Shown: positions 52,601-61,368, numbered from the stretch's first letter. The stretch: DNA of 64,000 nucleotides from Mangrovihabitans endophyticus (GCF_014646155.1 NZ_BMMX01000001.1:1041720-1105719), one strand, 5' to 3'. The notes: a model not told the origin generated them from the letters alone. Numbers and translations: made by a program.

Positions 52601-53437
52601 CTCGGCGTGGACGCCGCTCGGCTGCACGCGGGCCTGCTCACGGCGGCCCGCGCGCTGATCGTGCACGGCAACTACGTGCATGCCGGCCGGGTGGCCGGGC
52701 TGGCCGCCGCCCGGCCGGGCGCCACCGCGGGGCAGCGCGCGCGGGCCCGTACGGTGGTCGCCGAGGCGCTGCTGGAGCTGGGCCGCGCGGCCGAGGCGAT
52801 CCCGCTGCTGCCACCCGGTGACGACACGGTCGTGGTGCGTGTCCGTGCCCACATCCAGGCCGGTGACGTCGAGGCGGCGCTGACCCTGCAGAATCGGCAG
52901 GCCGGCGCCGCCGACCTGGCGACCATGGTCAACCTGGCGGACATCAACCGGCTCGGCTCGCCGCGTGTGGCGCGCCAAGTCCTCGGACCGGTGCTGGCGC
53001 AGTACCGGCGCGACCACCCCGACGACGCGCCGGCTGCCCGCGCGCTGACCACGCTGGCCGGGGTGGCCGTCCAAATGGACGACCGGGAGGAGGCGCGGGG
53101 GCACTACGAGCAGGCGCTGACCATCCAGCGCCGGGTGCTGCACGCCGGGCACCCGGACATCGCGCAGACCCTGCGGCCGTACGCCGCGGTGCTCGCCTCG
53201 CTCAACGAGCTGGACCACGCCCGGGACGCGCTCCGCGAGGCCATCACCATCTGGACGGCGGTGGCCGGTCCCACCGATCGGCTGGTCACCGGCCTGTGGG
53301 TGCAGCTCGCCCAGGTGTGCCGGGAACTCGCCGACGAGACCGGCCTGCGGCTGGCCGAGCAGCGCGTGCGCGAGGCGCGGGCCGCCCCGCCATCGGCGGC
53401 GGACCTGCTCGCCGCCGAACATTCCACGATCGGTTGA
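49625..53437 (+). CDS. KAP P-loop NTPase / TIR-like / NB-ARC / TPR multidomain protein
   Basis: 1270 residues from ATG 49625. Residues ~25-450 are a KAP NTPase: Walker A YGEWGSGKTSF, a hydrophobic membrane insert (~145-220), Walker B VVIIDDLDRCLP, and NPRRIKRLVQ. Residues ~515-640 are a shortened TIR-like domain (HRDAGWAEWFARQLSDAGYPV; YVVVVLS). Residues ~660-960 are an NB-ARC/STAND module (IGMPGAGKTEAARQYA; WLLIIDG; ILVTSRLRSW). The C-terminus carries TPRs (YEQALTIQRRVLHAGHPDIA). The TIR-NB-ARC-TPR part resembles FxsT-like proteins; a KAP head in front of it is unusual to me. It is probably a membrane-attached signalling or immunity NTPase, first in a three-gene operon. Confidence 0.8.
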   Translation: MNRRRPRQASAPPAPSRAKSPSLAKSLAVSDAATVEDHLGFARFAVPLAEYIAGMEPSRTPWTVGVYGEWGSGKTSFLRQVSAELTARGLEPVWFNAWKYAREQDLWQALIQTILDRVRVAGPPPRRAWVKLRLWFRSVNVRAGLLDLSGKLFVLLFRVALIALFLFMAASVAVPSAGAALTGALDGLPALQELLGEPWARVAVALGAALAAKPESLFKIFDVRLGFDLATFRKRRSYREKMAFLEEFSADFRDIVRIVCRDRPLVVIIDDLDRCLPEQTLQIVETIKLFLDVEGCVFLVAVDRDIIENAVAVQYRDLASHEGLLRRISETYFEKIVQLPFSLPPVPAPAMDNLIRAVSDDEDVHRCLPILRGGPPYNPRRIKRLVQTFTLLKSLAAGAFEESSPPVPALLAKIVVIQARYRDVYDAIVDEPSLLAALEQAYRAPASEPGEVADRQLLDDERARLFATRHPDLPDVFQCRISAADSFALVSTSEYLSFVRAVVPPDAAGEASEPEAPPTFAVWHRHRDAGWAEWFARQLSDAGYPVQLTGLDGAPGADARPDYVVVVLSRAAAEETPAQHWAAVRVAAPRVLVAKVGPVPVPPLLADRDVLTFDGLQEVEARAVLLSALDPRHRRPADLGASRQTESSLPYPGRSLRVTNVRQPSTALVERRDLRHRVDVLLGEVREADTPTVCALIGMPGAGKTEAARQYALRHADEYQIVWWIDGSRPAAIEAGLRDMAHEWNGRWRPDADPRTLLGEPITGVRRWLLIIDGAADPATVGPHLPPAVRGDILVTSRLRSWSQAARQIEVAPFEPAESAELLGIHLTQESPRARTELADVLGHLPSALHAAVTFLSFASVPVEEFRRRLDAEDRALLERTGLVTALTPDPVQVVVPAFVASRPLPRALAGASEEALGALREQSLAHLHTDRVRWHPMVQLAVRAALDPERSRRVIADTLAAIGARTDVFLADPVEGTVTDHLAALLRHGTRLGVDAARLHAGLLTAARALIVHGNYVHAGRVAGLAAARPGATAGQRARARTVVAEALLELGRAAEAIPLLPPGDDTVVVRVRAHIQAGDVEAALTLQNRQAGAADLATMVNLADINRLGSPRVARQVLGPVLAQYRRDHPDDAPAARALTTLAGVAVQMDDREEARGHYEQALTIQRRVLHAGHPDIAQTLRPYAAVLASLNELDHARDALREAITIWTAVAGPTDRLVTGLWVQLAQVCRELADETGLRLAEQRVREARAAPPSAADLLAAEHSTIG

Positions 53438-53483
53438 GCGGCACTGCGGCCCAATCGCAACCGGCAGCGACTAAGGTGGCCCG

Positions 53484-54626
53484 GTGCGCACTACGGACCT
53501 GGTCGCGGAGGCGGCCACTAGCTGGTTGAGCAGTCGGCTCACGGAAGTGCCGGACGCCGACCGATCACTCGTGCGCCGGCGCCTCCGCGACGATCACGCG
53601 TCGCCTCTGGACTACGACGACGTGCATGAGCCGTTCGCGGCCGAGTTTCTGCTTGTCAACTTCCGCAAGTGTGCGGCGGTGCTGGCCGCGGCGCGACCCG
53701 CGGTGGCGTCCACGGTGGTCGACATCGGCTGCGGGAGCGGGGCTGCGGCGGCCGCCGCCCTGGCCTACGTGTTCGACGCCGGGCACCGGGCCGTCCAGTT
53801 GCACCTGTTCGACCGTTCGAAACGGCAACTGGACCTGGCCGTCGAGCTGGTGGAGACGGTTGCGGAGCGACTGAAGGTCGAGTGGCCGACGTTCGCGGTC
53901 GAGATCCACCGCAGGGACGGCGACTGGCCCGCCGACCGGCTCCCGGAGGTCGCCGCCCCGGCGATGGTGCTCGCCAGCCACGTCCTCACCGAGAACCGGA
54001 CGCACACCGAGGACTTCCTCGACCAGGCGGCCTCGCTGGCCGGCCCGCGCGGCAGCCTGACCGTCATCGAGCGCGGCGACGATCGACTCTGGACGGCGCT
54101 GGACGGGCCGGTGGCGGAGAGTGTGCTGGTCCGCCGCACCGGGCGGGTGGAGGTTCCGGCGCGCACCGCGGACGGTGTGGAGCGGACCTGGGCGACCCGA
54201 TGGGTGACGTTCGAGCGCAGCGCGCATCCGGCATGCGAGGCCGCGGTGCGGGGCTACCTCACCGCCTGGCGCAAGCGGGACCCGGACCGGCTCGCCGACG
54301 TCTTCACCGAGGACGCCCTTTACCGGGACAAGCCCTTCAAACCGCCCATTGAAGGACTGGCCGGGATTCAGGAATACTGGCGCGCGGAGGTCACCTCGCA
54401 GCGCGACGTGACGGTGACCGTCCACTCCATCGCCTACCGTCCGGACGGGGCGCTCTTCGAATGGCGGGCGCGGCTGGACCGCGGCGAGGACACCGTCAAA
54501 GTGGTCTACGGGTTCATGACGATCGAGGTCGACGAGTCCGGGAAGATCTGGGAACTGCGCGAGTGCTACCGCTCGCAGAGGGAGACGCGTGACCCAGCCG
54601 TCGGACCTCGACCGGGAGATCGCTGA
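53484..54626 (+). CDS. Methyltransferase-NTF2 fusion protein
   Basis: 380 residues from GTG 53484. Residues ~1-240 are a class I methyltransferase-like domain (VVDIGCGSGAAAAAALAYVF at ~78, with YDDVHEPFAAEFLLVNFRKC before it). Residues ~245-365 form an NTF2/SnoaL-like domain (AVRGYLTAWRKRDPDRLADVF; PPIEGLAGIQEYW; VVYGFMTIEVDE). It is 46 bases after the KAP gene and overlaps the next gene by 38 bases, so it belongs to the same operon. It may modify a small molecule or protein sensed by the other two; no substrate is evident. Confidence 0.72.
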   Translation: MRTTDLVAEAATSWLSSRLTEVPDADRSLVRRRLRDDHASPLDYDDVHEPFAAEFLLVNFRKCAAVLAAARPAVASTVVDIGCGSGAAAAAALAYVFDAGHRAVQLHLFDRSKRQLDLAVELVETVAERLKVEWPTFAVEIHRRDGDWPADRLPEVAAPAMVLASHVLTENRTHTEDFLDQAASLAGPRGSLTVIERGDDRLWTALDGPVAESVLVRRTGRVEVPARTADGVERTWATRWVTFERSAHPACEAAVRGYLTAWRKRDPDRLADVFTEDALYRDKPFKPPIEGLAGIQEYWRAEVTSQRDVTVTVHSIAYRPDGALFEWRARLDRGEDTVKVVYGFMTIEVDESGKIWELRECYRSQRETRDPAVGPRPGDR

Positions 54627-56595
54627 GAGCCTCGATCGGGTTCTCGCCGCCGGCCGGGCGCTGCTCACCTTCTACGACCCGCACCGCGGCGCGTTCGTGC
54701 GCGACACGGTGGCCACCGGGTCGGACTCCGCGCCGGTCATCGGCAAGACCTCCACCTGCCGGGCCTTCATCGCCCTGGTGGAGTTGCACCGGCTGCTGAC
54801 CGAGCACGAGCAGCCCACGCCGCACGAGGCGAGCCCGGTCGGCGCGCTGCGGGACGAGATCAGCCCGGTCATCAAGGAGCTGGCGGAGGGCCACTTCGCG
54901 GCGCTGGCGGTGGACGAGGCCCGCGTCCGCCAGTCGGAGAGCAACGGATACAACATGTTCACCGACGCTCAGCTTCTGCTGTCCACGGTGCTGCTGCAGA
55001 CGGCCCGGCCGATCACCGGGGTGGGCGCCGATCTGGACGAGCCGGCGGCGGCGGTCTGGCAGGACGCGGAAACCAAACTCCGCCGATGGCAGGGCGGCCG
55101 GATCACCGACCGGGATCAGACACACGACTTCATCACGCTGCACGCGGTCCGGGCCGGCGACGCGGCCGGGCTGGCCCGAGGTTCCGGCCAGCAATGGTGG
55201 CCGGAGCTGGGCACCCGGATCCGCAACTCGATCCTGGTCCAGCTCGGCCGGCACTCGGCGGCCATCACCTCCCAGTTCGATCCGGCCGAGCTGGCCTTCA
55301 GCGTGGCCCTGCTGCACCGCTTCGAATCCCCCGACTACCGGCCGCTCACCAAGCGGAGCCTGGCGGTGATCGCCGAGCTGCAGACCTCGGACGGCTCCTG
55401 GCCGACCTCCCGGCTGATCTCGTACGGCGGCCCCCAGCAACTGTTCGTGGCCAGCTTCGAGGTCGCCCTGACCCTGGCCGAGCTGCTGATCAGCGAGATC
55501 CACCGGGGCGAGCACGGCAACGTCGAGGTGCTGCTGCGCGTGCTGCGCAACACCCGTGACCTGGTGGACAACACGTTCATGCATGCCGGCCCCCGCAACG
55601 GCTGGTGCAACGACCGGGTCCGCTCGCCCGGCCGGCTGGAATCCTGGGCCACCGCCGTGGTCCTGCTGTTCCTCATCCGCTACCACGACGCGCTGGTGCG
55701 GCTGCGTCAGGAACGAGTGCTGGCCCGCTACGACGTGACCCCCGCGGGCAGCGGCGAGTTCCCGTGGCCGGACCTGGCGCTGGCGCTGGGCGTGCTGACC
55801 CGTCCCGCGGAACACTTCCTGGACCGCATCTCGGATCCGACCGAGGCGGGCAACCTGGCCGCGCGCATCCACCGGCATTTCGTCGAACCGATCACGACGA
55901 GCCCGGTGCTGCGCCCCGGCCCCACCTCGCTGCTGCTGCCCGGACCGCCGGGTACCCGCAAGACCAGCCTGGTCGAGCTGGTGGCGCGCACCCTGGACTG
56001 GCCGATCCTCACCCTCACCCCGACGGACTTCGTGCAGCACGCGAACCGTGACTTCGCCGACCGCACCCTCGACGAGATCTTCAACGACCTGATGCGCCTG
56101 CGCCGCGTGGTGGTGCTCGTCGCGCAGTGCGAGGACGTGCTGCGACGGCCGTACGGGCGGGCCTCGCTCACCGGCCGCAGCCTCAGCAGCGGCCTGCTCG
56201 GCCGGCTGCACCAGCTCCGGGCGAACAAATGGGTGCTGGTCGTCGTCGCCCCGAATGAGCGCCGCGAGGACCTGGATTCGCGGGCCACCCGGGCGGACAG
56301 CTTCGACTTCGTGCAGGAGATGCACAACCCGCCGCTGAAGGCTCAGCGCCGCTACTACAAGTCACGCATGCCGGACCCGGCCCGGCAGACCGCGCTGGAA
56401 CGGGCGCTGTCCGACTATGCGGGACGCGGCCGGGACAACACCGAAACGGACCGGTCCGAGGTCACGTTCGCCCTGCTGGACGAGGTGATGGACCGGATGA
56501 ACGCCGATGAGGGGCTGCTGGACAGCGGTCGGCTGCTGGCGCTGATCCAGCGCCTGGCGGTGTCCGGACCGCCGAATCTGACCGCCGGCGACTGA
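54589..56595 (+). CDS. AAA-type ATPase with helical (QW-motif) N-terminal domain
   Basis: 668 residues from GTG 54589. The N-terminal ~430 residues are helical and carry LQTSDGSWPTS, a QxxDGSW motif typical of alpha/alpha-toroid repeats. Residues ~440-620 are AAA-like: Walker A LLPGPPGTRKTSLVEL (~448) and a sensor-1-like VVVAPNER. The Walker B strand reads VVVLVAQCEDVL, where DE is expected, so ATP hydrolysis may be impaired. It overlaps the methyltransferase-NTF2 gene, making it the third operon member. A remodelling or sensor subunit of the same system is the likely role. Confidence 0.75.
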   Translation: MTQPSDLDREIAESLDRVLAAGRALLTFYDPHRGAFVRDTVATGSDSAPVIGKTSTCRAFIALVELHRLLTEHEQPTPHEASPVGALRDEISPVIKELAEGHFAALAVDEARVRQSESNGYNMFTDAQLLLSTVLLQTARPITGVGADLDEPAAAVWQDAETKLRRWQGGRITDRDQTHDFITLHAVRAGDAAGLARGSGQQWWPELGTRIRNSILVQLGRHSAAITSQFDPAELAFSVALLHRFESPDYRPLTKRSLAVIAELQTSDGSWPTSRLISYGGPQQLFVASFEVALTLAELLISEIHRGEHGNVEVLLRVLRNTRDLVDNTFMHAGPRNGWCNDRVRSPGRLESWATAVVLLFLIRYHDALVRLRQERVLARYDVTPAGSGEFPWPDLALALGVLTRPAEHFLDRISDPTEAGNLAARIHRHFVEPITTSPVLRPGPTSLLLPGPPGTRKTSLVELVARTLDWPILTLTPTDFVQHANRDFADRTLDEIFNDLMRLRRVVVLVAQCEDVLRRPYGRASLTGRSLSSGLLGRLHQLRANKWVLVVVAPNERREDLDSRATRADSFDFVQEMHNPPLKAQRRYYKSRMPDPARQTALERALSDYAGRGRDNTETDRSEVTFALLDEVMDRMNADEGLLDSGRLLALIQRLAVSGPPNLTAGD

Positions 56596-56802
56596 ACGGC
56601 GGCGTAGCCGGGCGCGGGTGGACGAGCGTCACACCTAAACGAGGCGCATCCGGCCGCGGATCTCGATATGGTGACGCCACCGCGGTCCACCACGGGGAAT
56701 CCGCACCGCCGGCGACATTCACCGCCGGTCGGCGCGGGCGACACGGTGCATGGCCGACCGGTCCGTCCGCGGTCACCGACATCAGCCACCAGGAGCATCA
56801 CC

Positions 56803-58401
56803 GTGAGTAGCCCCGCCGCCGCGCCGGCACCGGAGAAGCTGGACGCCGCCGTCCTGAAGATCGCCGGCGTTATCGTCCTCGGCGCGATCATGTCGATTCT
56901 CGACGTGACGGTGGTCAGCGTGGCGCTGCCCACCTTCCAGTCCGAATTCGGCGCGACGTACGCCCGAGTCGCCTGGACCATGACCGGCTACACGCTGGCG
57001 CTGGCCACCGTGATCCCGCTGACCGGCTGGGCCGCCGACCGGTTCGGCACCAAACGCCTCTACATGGCCGCCGTGCTGCTGTTCACCGCCGGGTCCGGCC
57101 TGTGCGCCACCGCGGACTCGATCGGCCAGCTCATCGGCTACCGGGTGCTGCAAGGGCTCGGCGGCGGCATGCTGATGCCGCTCGGCATGACGATCATGAC
57201 GCGCGCGGCCGGCCCGCAGCGCATCGGCCGGCTGATGGCCGTGCTCGGCATCCCGATGCTGCTCGGCCCGATCGGCGGGCCCATCCTGGGCGGCTGGCTG
57301 ATCGAGGCGGCGAGCTGGCACTGGATCTTCCTGATCAACCTGCCGGTCGGCGCCATCGCCCTGGGCTACGCGGCGTGGGCGCTGCCCAAGGACGCGCCGG
57401 AACCGTCCGAGTCCTTCGACTTCCTGGGCATGCTCATGTTGTCGCCGGGTCTCGCCTCGTTCCTGTACGGTGTCTCGTCGCTGCCCGAGGCCGGCACGGT
57501 CACCGACATCAAGGTGTGGCTTCCGGCGCTGGCCGGCGGCCTGCTGGTGATCGGTTTCGTGCTCTACTCGTTCAAGCCGAAACATCCGCTGCTCGACCTG
57601 CGTCTGCTGCGCAACCGCAACCTCACCGTGTCAGCCGTGACGCTGGTGGTCTTCTTCGTCGCGTTCATGGGTGCCGGCCTGCTGTTCCCGAGCTACTTCC
57701 TGCAAGTCCGGGGAGAGTCGACGCTGCACGCCGGGCTGCTCATGGCGCCGCAGGGCCTCGGGGCGATGGTGACCATGCCGGTGGCCGGGATGCTGGCCGA
57801 CCGGATGCCCGTCGGGCGCACCGTGCCGTTCGCGCTCCTGCTGGTCGCGACGGGCTTCTTCACCTTCACCCAGGTCGGCACCGACACCTCGTACGTGCTG
57901 TTGTGCGGCTCGTTGTTCGTGATGGGCCTGGGCATGGGCGGCACGATGATGCCGGTCATGACGTCCGCGCTGAAGACGCTGACCCACCATGAGGTGGCAC
58001 GCGGCTCCACGCTGCTGAACATCCTGCAACAGATCGCCGGCTCGATCGGCTCGGCGACCATGTCGGTGATCCTCACCAGCGCCCTGAACGACTCGCCGGT
58101 GATCCCGGGCGCGGTGAACCCGCAGAGCGGCGAACCGATCACCGAGGCGGGGCTGGCCATTGCGGCGCAGCAGAACCCGGCGGTGACGCAGCAACTCCCG
58201 GTCGAACCGGGCGCGCTGCAGCGGGGCCTGCAGTTCGTGGCGGATTCGTTCGGCACCACGTTCACGGTGGGTTTCGTGTTGATGGTGGTGGTGCTGGTGC
58301 CGGCGCTGTTCCTGCCGCGGCGCCGCGAGGAGTCGCACCTGCTTGAGGACACCCGGGGCGGCGGCGGAGAGGTCCCGACCGCACCGGTGGCGATGCACTG
58401 A
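56803..58401 (+). CDS. DHA2-type MFS multidrug exporter
   Basis: 532 residues from GTG 56803, with AGGAG upstream. It has fourteen hydrophobic segments as in the EmrB/QacA (DHA2) branch: LDVTVVSVALPTFQSEFG in TM1, the motif A loop GWAADRFGTKRLY, and motif C LGIPMLLGPIGGPILGG in TM5. The C-terminal tail is charged. It is a proton-coupled drug or metabolite exporter. It lies 207 bases after the AAA gene and ends 19 bases from the convergent membrane-protein gene; its regulator is not adjacent. Confidence 0.9.
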   Translation: MSSPAAAPAPEKLDAAVLKIAGVIVLGAIMSILDVTVVSVALPTFQSEFGATYARVAWTMTGYTLALATVIPLTGWAADRFGTKRLYMAAVLLFTAGSGLCATADSIGQLIGYRVLQGLGGGMLMPLGMTIMTRAAGPQRIGRLMAVLGIPMLLGPIGGPILGGWLIEAASWHWIFLINLPVGAIALGYAAWALPKDAPEPSESFDFLGMLMLSPGLASFLYGVSSLPEAGTVTDIKVWLPALAGGLLVIGFVLYSFKPKHPLLDLRLLRNRNLTVSAVTLVVFFVAFMGAGLLFPSYFLQVRGESTLHAGLLMAPQGLGAMVTMPVAGMLADRMPVGRTVPFALLLVATGFFTFTQVGTDTSYVLLCGSLFVMGLGMGGTMMPVMTSALKTLTHHEVARGSTLLNILQQIAGSIGSATMSVILTSALNDSPVIPGAVNPQSGEPITEAGLAIAAQQNPAVTQQLPVEPGALQRGLQFVADSFGTTFTVGFVLMVVVLVPALFLPRRREESHLLEDTRGGGGEVPTAPVAMH

Positions 58402-58420
58402 GCCGGTCTGGTCGCCGATG

Positions 58421-59200
58421 TCAGTGGCGTGTTCGGGACCGTCCCGGTCCGACGGCCGGCGCCGCCACGGCCAGCGGCGCCAGCACCACCACCAGGGCTA
58501 CGGCGTCGCGCATGTTGTGCGGTAGCCAGAGCACGTTGTCGCCGATGCCGGCCACGTGCGCGAGCGATGCCACGAGATAGGACGTGAGCAGCGCCGCGCC
58601 GACCACCGCGACCCGCTGCGCCCGGTCGGACAAGCCGCCGCCCGGGACGGTCGGCACCGGGACCGGCCGCGGAGCGGCCGGCGCCCCGGTCGGCTGGGCC
58701 AAGGAGGCCGGTGCCATGGCCCGTGGTGTGACGGCCGGCGGCGCCACGGGTGGCGCCGACGAGACGGGAGTCGTCGTCCGTACGCCGGTGAGCTGGTCCT
58801 GCACGTGCATCAGACCGCGCACCGCCCATGCCAGCGGCGGCGCCACCAGGAGTAGGGTGCCCAGGCCGTGCACCGACCAGGCGCCCGCGAGCGTCGGGCC
58901 GCCCCACGAGCCGTGGTACGTGCTCGCCCAGAAACCTCCCGCCGGAGTGTCGCCGAGCCCGAGGTAGGGCCGGAACGGGAAGGCCAGGTTGATCAGCAAC
59001 AGCCAGCCGAGCGCGGCGGTGAGGCCGGTGGCCGCCGCCGCGACCGGCAGGGCGAGGATGCCGCCGGCGAAGCGGCGGGACGCCACCGCGCGCAGGGCGA
59101 GCGGTACGGCGATCGCCGCGGCACCGAGCCGGCGAACCATCGCGGGGCCGTACGTGGCGCGGGCGTACCGGCGTACGGCGAGAGGCATGACGTTGGTCAT
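58421..59200 (-). CDS. Hypothetical multi-pass membrane protein
   Basis: 259 residues from ATG 59200; ATG 59188 is an alternative. Predicted membrane segments lie at residues ~20-40 and ~47-70 (ILALPVAAAATGLTAALGWLLLIN), ~105-130 and two near the C-terminus (ALLTSYLVASLAHVAG; AVALVVVLAPLAVAAP). A Pro/Ala-rich cytosolic or extracytosolic loop of ~70 residues lies between. The segment FPFRPYLGLGDTPAGGFWASTYHGSWGGPTL... is aromatic-rich and recalls actinobacterial sensor-kinase-associated membrane proteins, but I do not recognise a family. Confidence 0.65.
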   Translation of the reverse strand: MTNVMPLAVRRYARATYGPAMVRRLGAAAIAVPLALRAVASRRFAGGILALPVAAAATGLTAALGWLLLINLAFPFRPYLGLGDTPAGGFWASTYHGSWGGPTLAGAWSVHGLGTLLLVAPPLAWAVRGLMHVQDQLTGVRTTTPVSSAPPVAPPAVTPRAMAPASLAQPTGAPAAPRPVPVPTVPGGGLSDRAQRVAVVGAALLTSYLVASLAHVAGIGDNVLWLPHNMRDAVALVVVLAPLAVAAPAVGPGRSRTRH

Positions 59201-59299
59201 GCGCTCAGCGTTGCGCGGGGAGGGCGACCGGGGCAATGCGGTTCGTCCCCGAGACGACCCGGAGGTCTGGTCAGGGTGGCCGCGCCGCAACGACGACGA

Positions 59300-59325
59300 G
59301 CCGGCACCCGCAGTGGGGTGCCGGC
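59300..59325 (-). terminator. Hairpin terminator of the M4 protease gene
   Basis: Perfect 10-base arms (GCCGGCACCC and complement) with a 6-base loop lie ~37 bases beyond the protease stop on the minus strand. Confidence 0.6.
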
Positions 59326-59361
59326 CCGCCTCGACCGCCGGGGGTGCCTGACGGTCTGCTC

Positions 59362-61311
59362 TTACAGGGTGAGGGTCCAGCTATCGATGTAGCCGGTGTC
59401 CCGCGAGTACATGTCCTGCACCTTCAGCCGCCAGGTGCCGTTGGCCGTTTCACCCGCCAGGTTGCCGGTGTAGGTGCTGTCCACGTTGTCCGCGCTGTCG
59501 GAACCCGAGTTCGTCTTCAGGTTGTACGTTGACCCGTCCGGCGCTACCAGGTCGATCCGCAGGTCACCCCGGTAGGTGTGCACGATGTGCACCTCGACCT
59601 GCGAGGAGGTCGACGGGCTGCGGCCGCATCCGCTGATGGTGATGTTGCTGTACACCGCCGAGCCGGCGTCCGGGATGGAGACGTCGGTGCCGTTGGTGCC
59701 GGTGCAGCTACCACCGGAGGGCGGCGTGGTGGGCGGGGTGGTCGGGGGAGTGGTGCCGCCGCCGGAGCAGGTCGGGTCGCCCGACTGGGCCGGTACGCTG
59801 ACCGCGTCCCAGGCCGCCTTCACCGTGTTGAACTCGGTGCAGCCGTTCGGGTACAGGTTCTTCGCCGCGGTGAGCGTCCAGGTGCGGTACTTCAGGTACG
59901 ACGAGCTGGAGGTCTTCATCAGCATCGCGTTGTACATGATGGTGATCGCCTTCTGGATGCCCAGACCGGTCACCGAGCTGCCGTTGCAGGCCGTGCTGGA
60001 CGGCTGACCGCTGCCACCGCCGCTGGTGCCCTGGGCGAGCAGGTAGAACCAGTGGTTGCCGGGACCGGCCGCGGCGTGCACCTCCTGGCTCGGAGTGCTG
60101 CTGGAGTAGCAGTTGCTGTCACCGGCGAGCGAGGGGTTGTACATGTACCGGATGGGCCCGCTGCCGACCAGGTTGACTTCCTCGCCGACCTGGTAGTCCG
60201 GCGGGTCGTTCGGGTTGTTGATGTACCACTCGGTGGCCGCGCCGAAGGTGTCGGCCACGAATTCCTGGGTGCCGGAGCGGGAGATGCCGCCGGGGGTGTT
60301 GTCGTCGACGCCGTGACCCAGCTCGTGGCCGACCACGTCCGCCGAGGAGATCCACTGCCCCGCGGTGTTCTTGCCGATCTGCACCTGGGTGCCGTCGTAG
60401 TACGCGTTCTGGTCGTTCAGGCCGACCCGGATCGGCCAGGCGCCGCCGCTGCCGTTCTGACCGTTGCGGCCGAGCCAGCTCGACAGCATGGCGAACTGCT
60501 TCTCCGCCACGTAGAGCGCGTCGACGCAGCCGGTCTCCTTGTTGGTGCCGTTGCCGTTGCCCCAGACGTTGTCCGACCCGCTGAACGTCGAGCGGGTGGA
60601 CGCGTCCTGGCAGCGCACGGTGCTGTGTGCGGAGTCCTGCATGAGGTAGCTGGAGCCGGACTGCGTGGTGTCCAGGGACACCGAGCCGTTGATCCAGCCG
60701 GTACCCGAGCCGGTCGCGTCGATGACGTGCTCGTTGGTGCGCAGCACCGTCCCGGTGAGCGCGTCGACGTCCACGGTGAGCCGGCTGATCCCGTCCGCGC
60801 CGACGCCGTTGACGGTCGACTCCCAGGCCAGCTTGGCGGCCGCGGCGTCGTCGGCGACCACGACGAGCTGCGTGCCCTCCACGTTCGTCACCGATGTGAG
60901 CTGCCCCTTGGCGATCTTCGCGGCGGCTGCCGACGTCAGCTTCGGCGTGGTGGACAGCGCACCGATCGGGTGGGACTGCGCGACTGAGGTGTACTTGGCC
61001 TGGCCTGCGTTGTCGGTCACGATCACAAAGTCGCCGCCGGTCACCGGCAGCCCCCGGTACTTGCGCTCGTACGAGACGTAGTTCAGGCCGTGCGAGGCGA
61101 ACACCTTGCTCTGCTGGAAGGTTTCGTCCGAGCTCGCCTGCAGGATGGCGGGGCGGCTGGCGACCAGGGCCGCGGCCTTCTCGGCGGCCAGCTTGGCGGC
61201 GCTCGCCGGGTCGACGGGTTGGGCGGTGGCCGGTCCGGCCACCGCGACCATGGCTGACGCGGCCGCGGTACCGGCCGCCAGCGCAACGATCAGGGGGGTT
61301 CGACGTTTCAC
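59362..61311 (-). CDS. Secreted M4 (thermolysin-family) metalloprotease with P-domain
   Basis: 649 residues from GTG 61311, set by AAAGGAG ~9 bases upstream. The signal peptide is residues ~1-31 (VKRR, hydrophobic core, then ATAQP). An FTP-type propeptide (~40-200) precedes the catalytic domain, with zinc motif HELGHGVDD (~327) and the third ligand in GTQEFVADTFG. A Thr/Pro linker then leads to a C-terminal proprotein-convertase P-domain (~535-649; VEVHIVHTYRGDLRIDLVAP). This layout is common in secreted actinomycete neutral proteases. It is autoprocessed outside the cell and degrades proteins. Confidence 0.93.
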   Translation of the reverse strand: MKRRTPLIVALAAGTAAASAMVAVAGPATAQPVDPASAAKLAAEKAAALVASRPAILQASSDETFQQSKVFASHGLNYVSYERKYRGLPVTGGDFVIVTDNAGQAKYTSVAQSHPIGALSTTPKLTSAAAAKIAKGQLTSVTNVEGTQLVVVADDAAAAKLAWESTVNGVGADGISRLTVDVDALTGTVLRTNEHVIDATGSGTGWINGSVSLDTTQSGSSYLMQDSAHSTVRCQDASTRSTFSGSDNVWGNGNGTNKETGCVDALYVAEKQFAMLSSWLGRNGQNGSGGAWPIRVGLNDQNAYYDGTQVQIGKNTAGQWISSADVVGHELGHGVDDNTPGGISRSGTQEFVADTFGAATEWYINNPNDPPDYQVGEEVNLVGSGPIRYMYNPSLAGDSNCYSSSTPSQEVHAAAGPGNHWFYLLAQGTSGGGSGQPSSTACNGSSVTGLGIQKAITIMYNAMLMKTSSSSYLKYRTWTLTAAKNLYPNGCTEFNTVKAAWDAVSVPAQSGDPTCSGGGTTPPTTPPTTPPSGGSCTGTNGTDVSIPDAGSAVYSNITISGCGRSPSTSSQVEVHIVHTYRGDLRIDLVAPDGSTYNLKTNSGSDSADNVDSTYTGNLAGETANGTWRLKVQDMYSRDTGYIDSWTLTL

Positions 61312-61325
61312 GCGGGCACTCCTTT

Positions 61326-61342
61326 CCCGCCGGGTCGGCGGG
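61326..61342 (-). promoter_or_regulatory. Small hairpin just upstream of protease ribosome site
   Basis: CCCGCCG and CGGCGGG arms (7 bases, 3-base loop) end a few bases before AAAGGAG of the protease message. It could modulate initiation or mRNA stability. Confidence 0.35.
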
Positions 61343-61368
61343 TTCACTTGAGTGCAGACGCTAAACAT

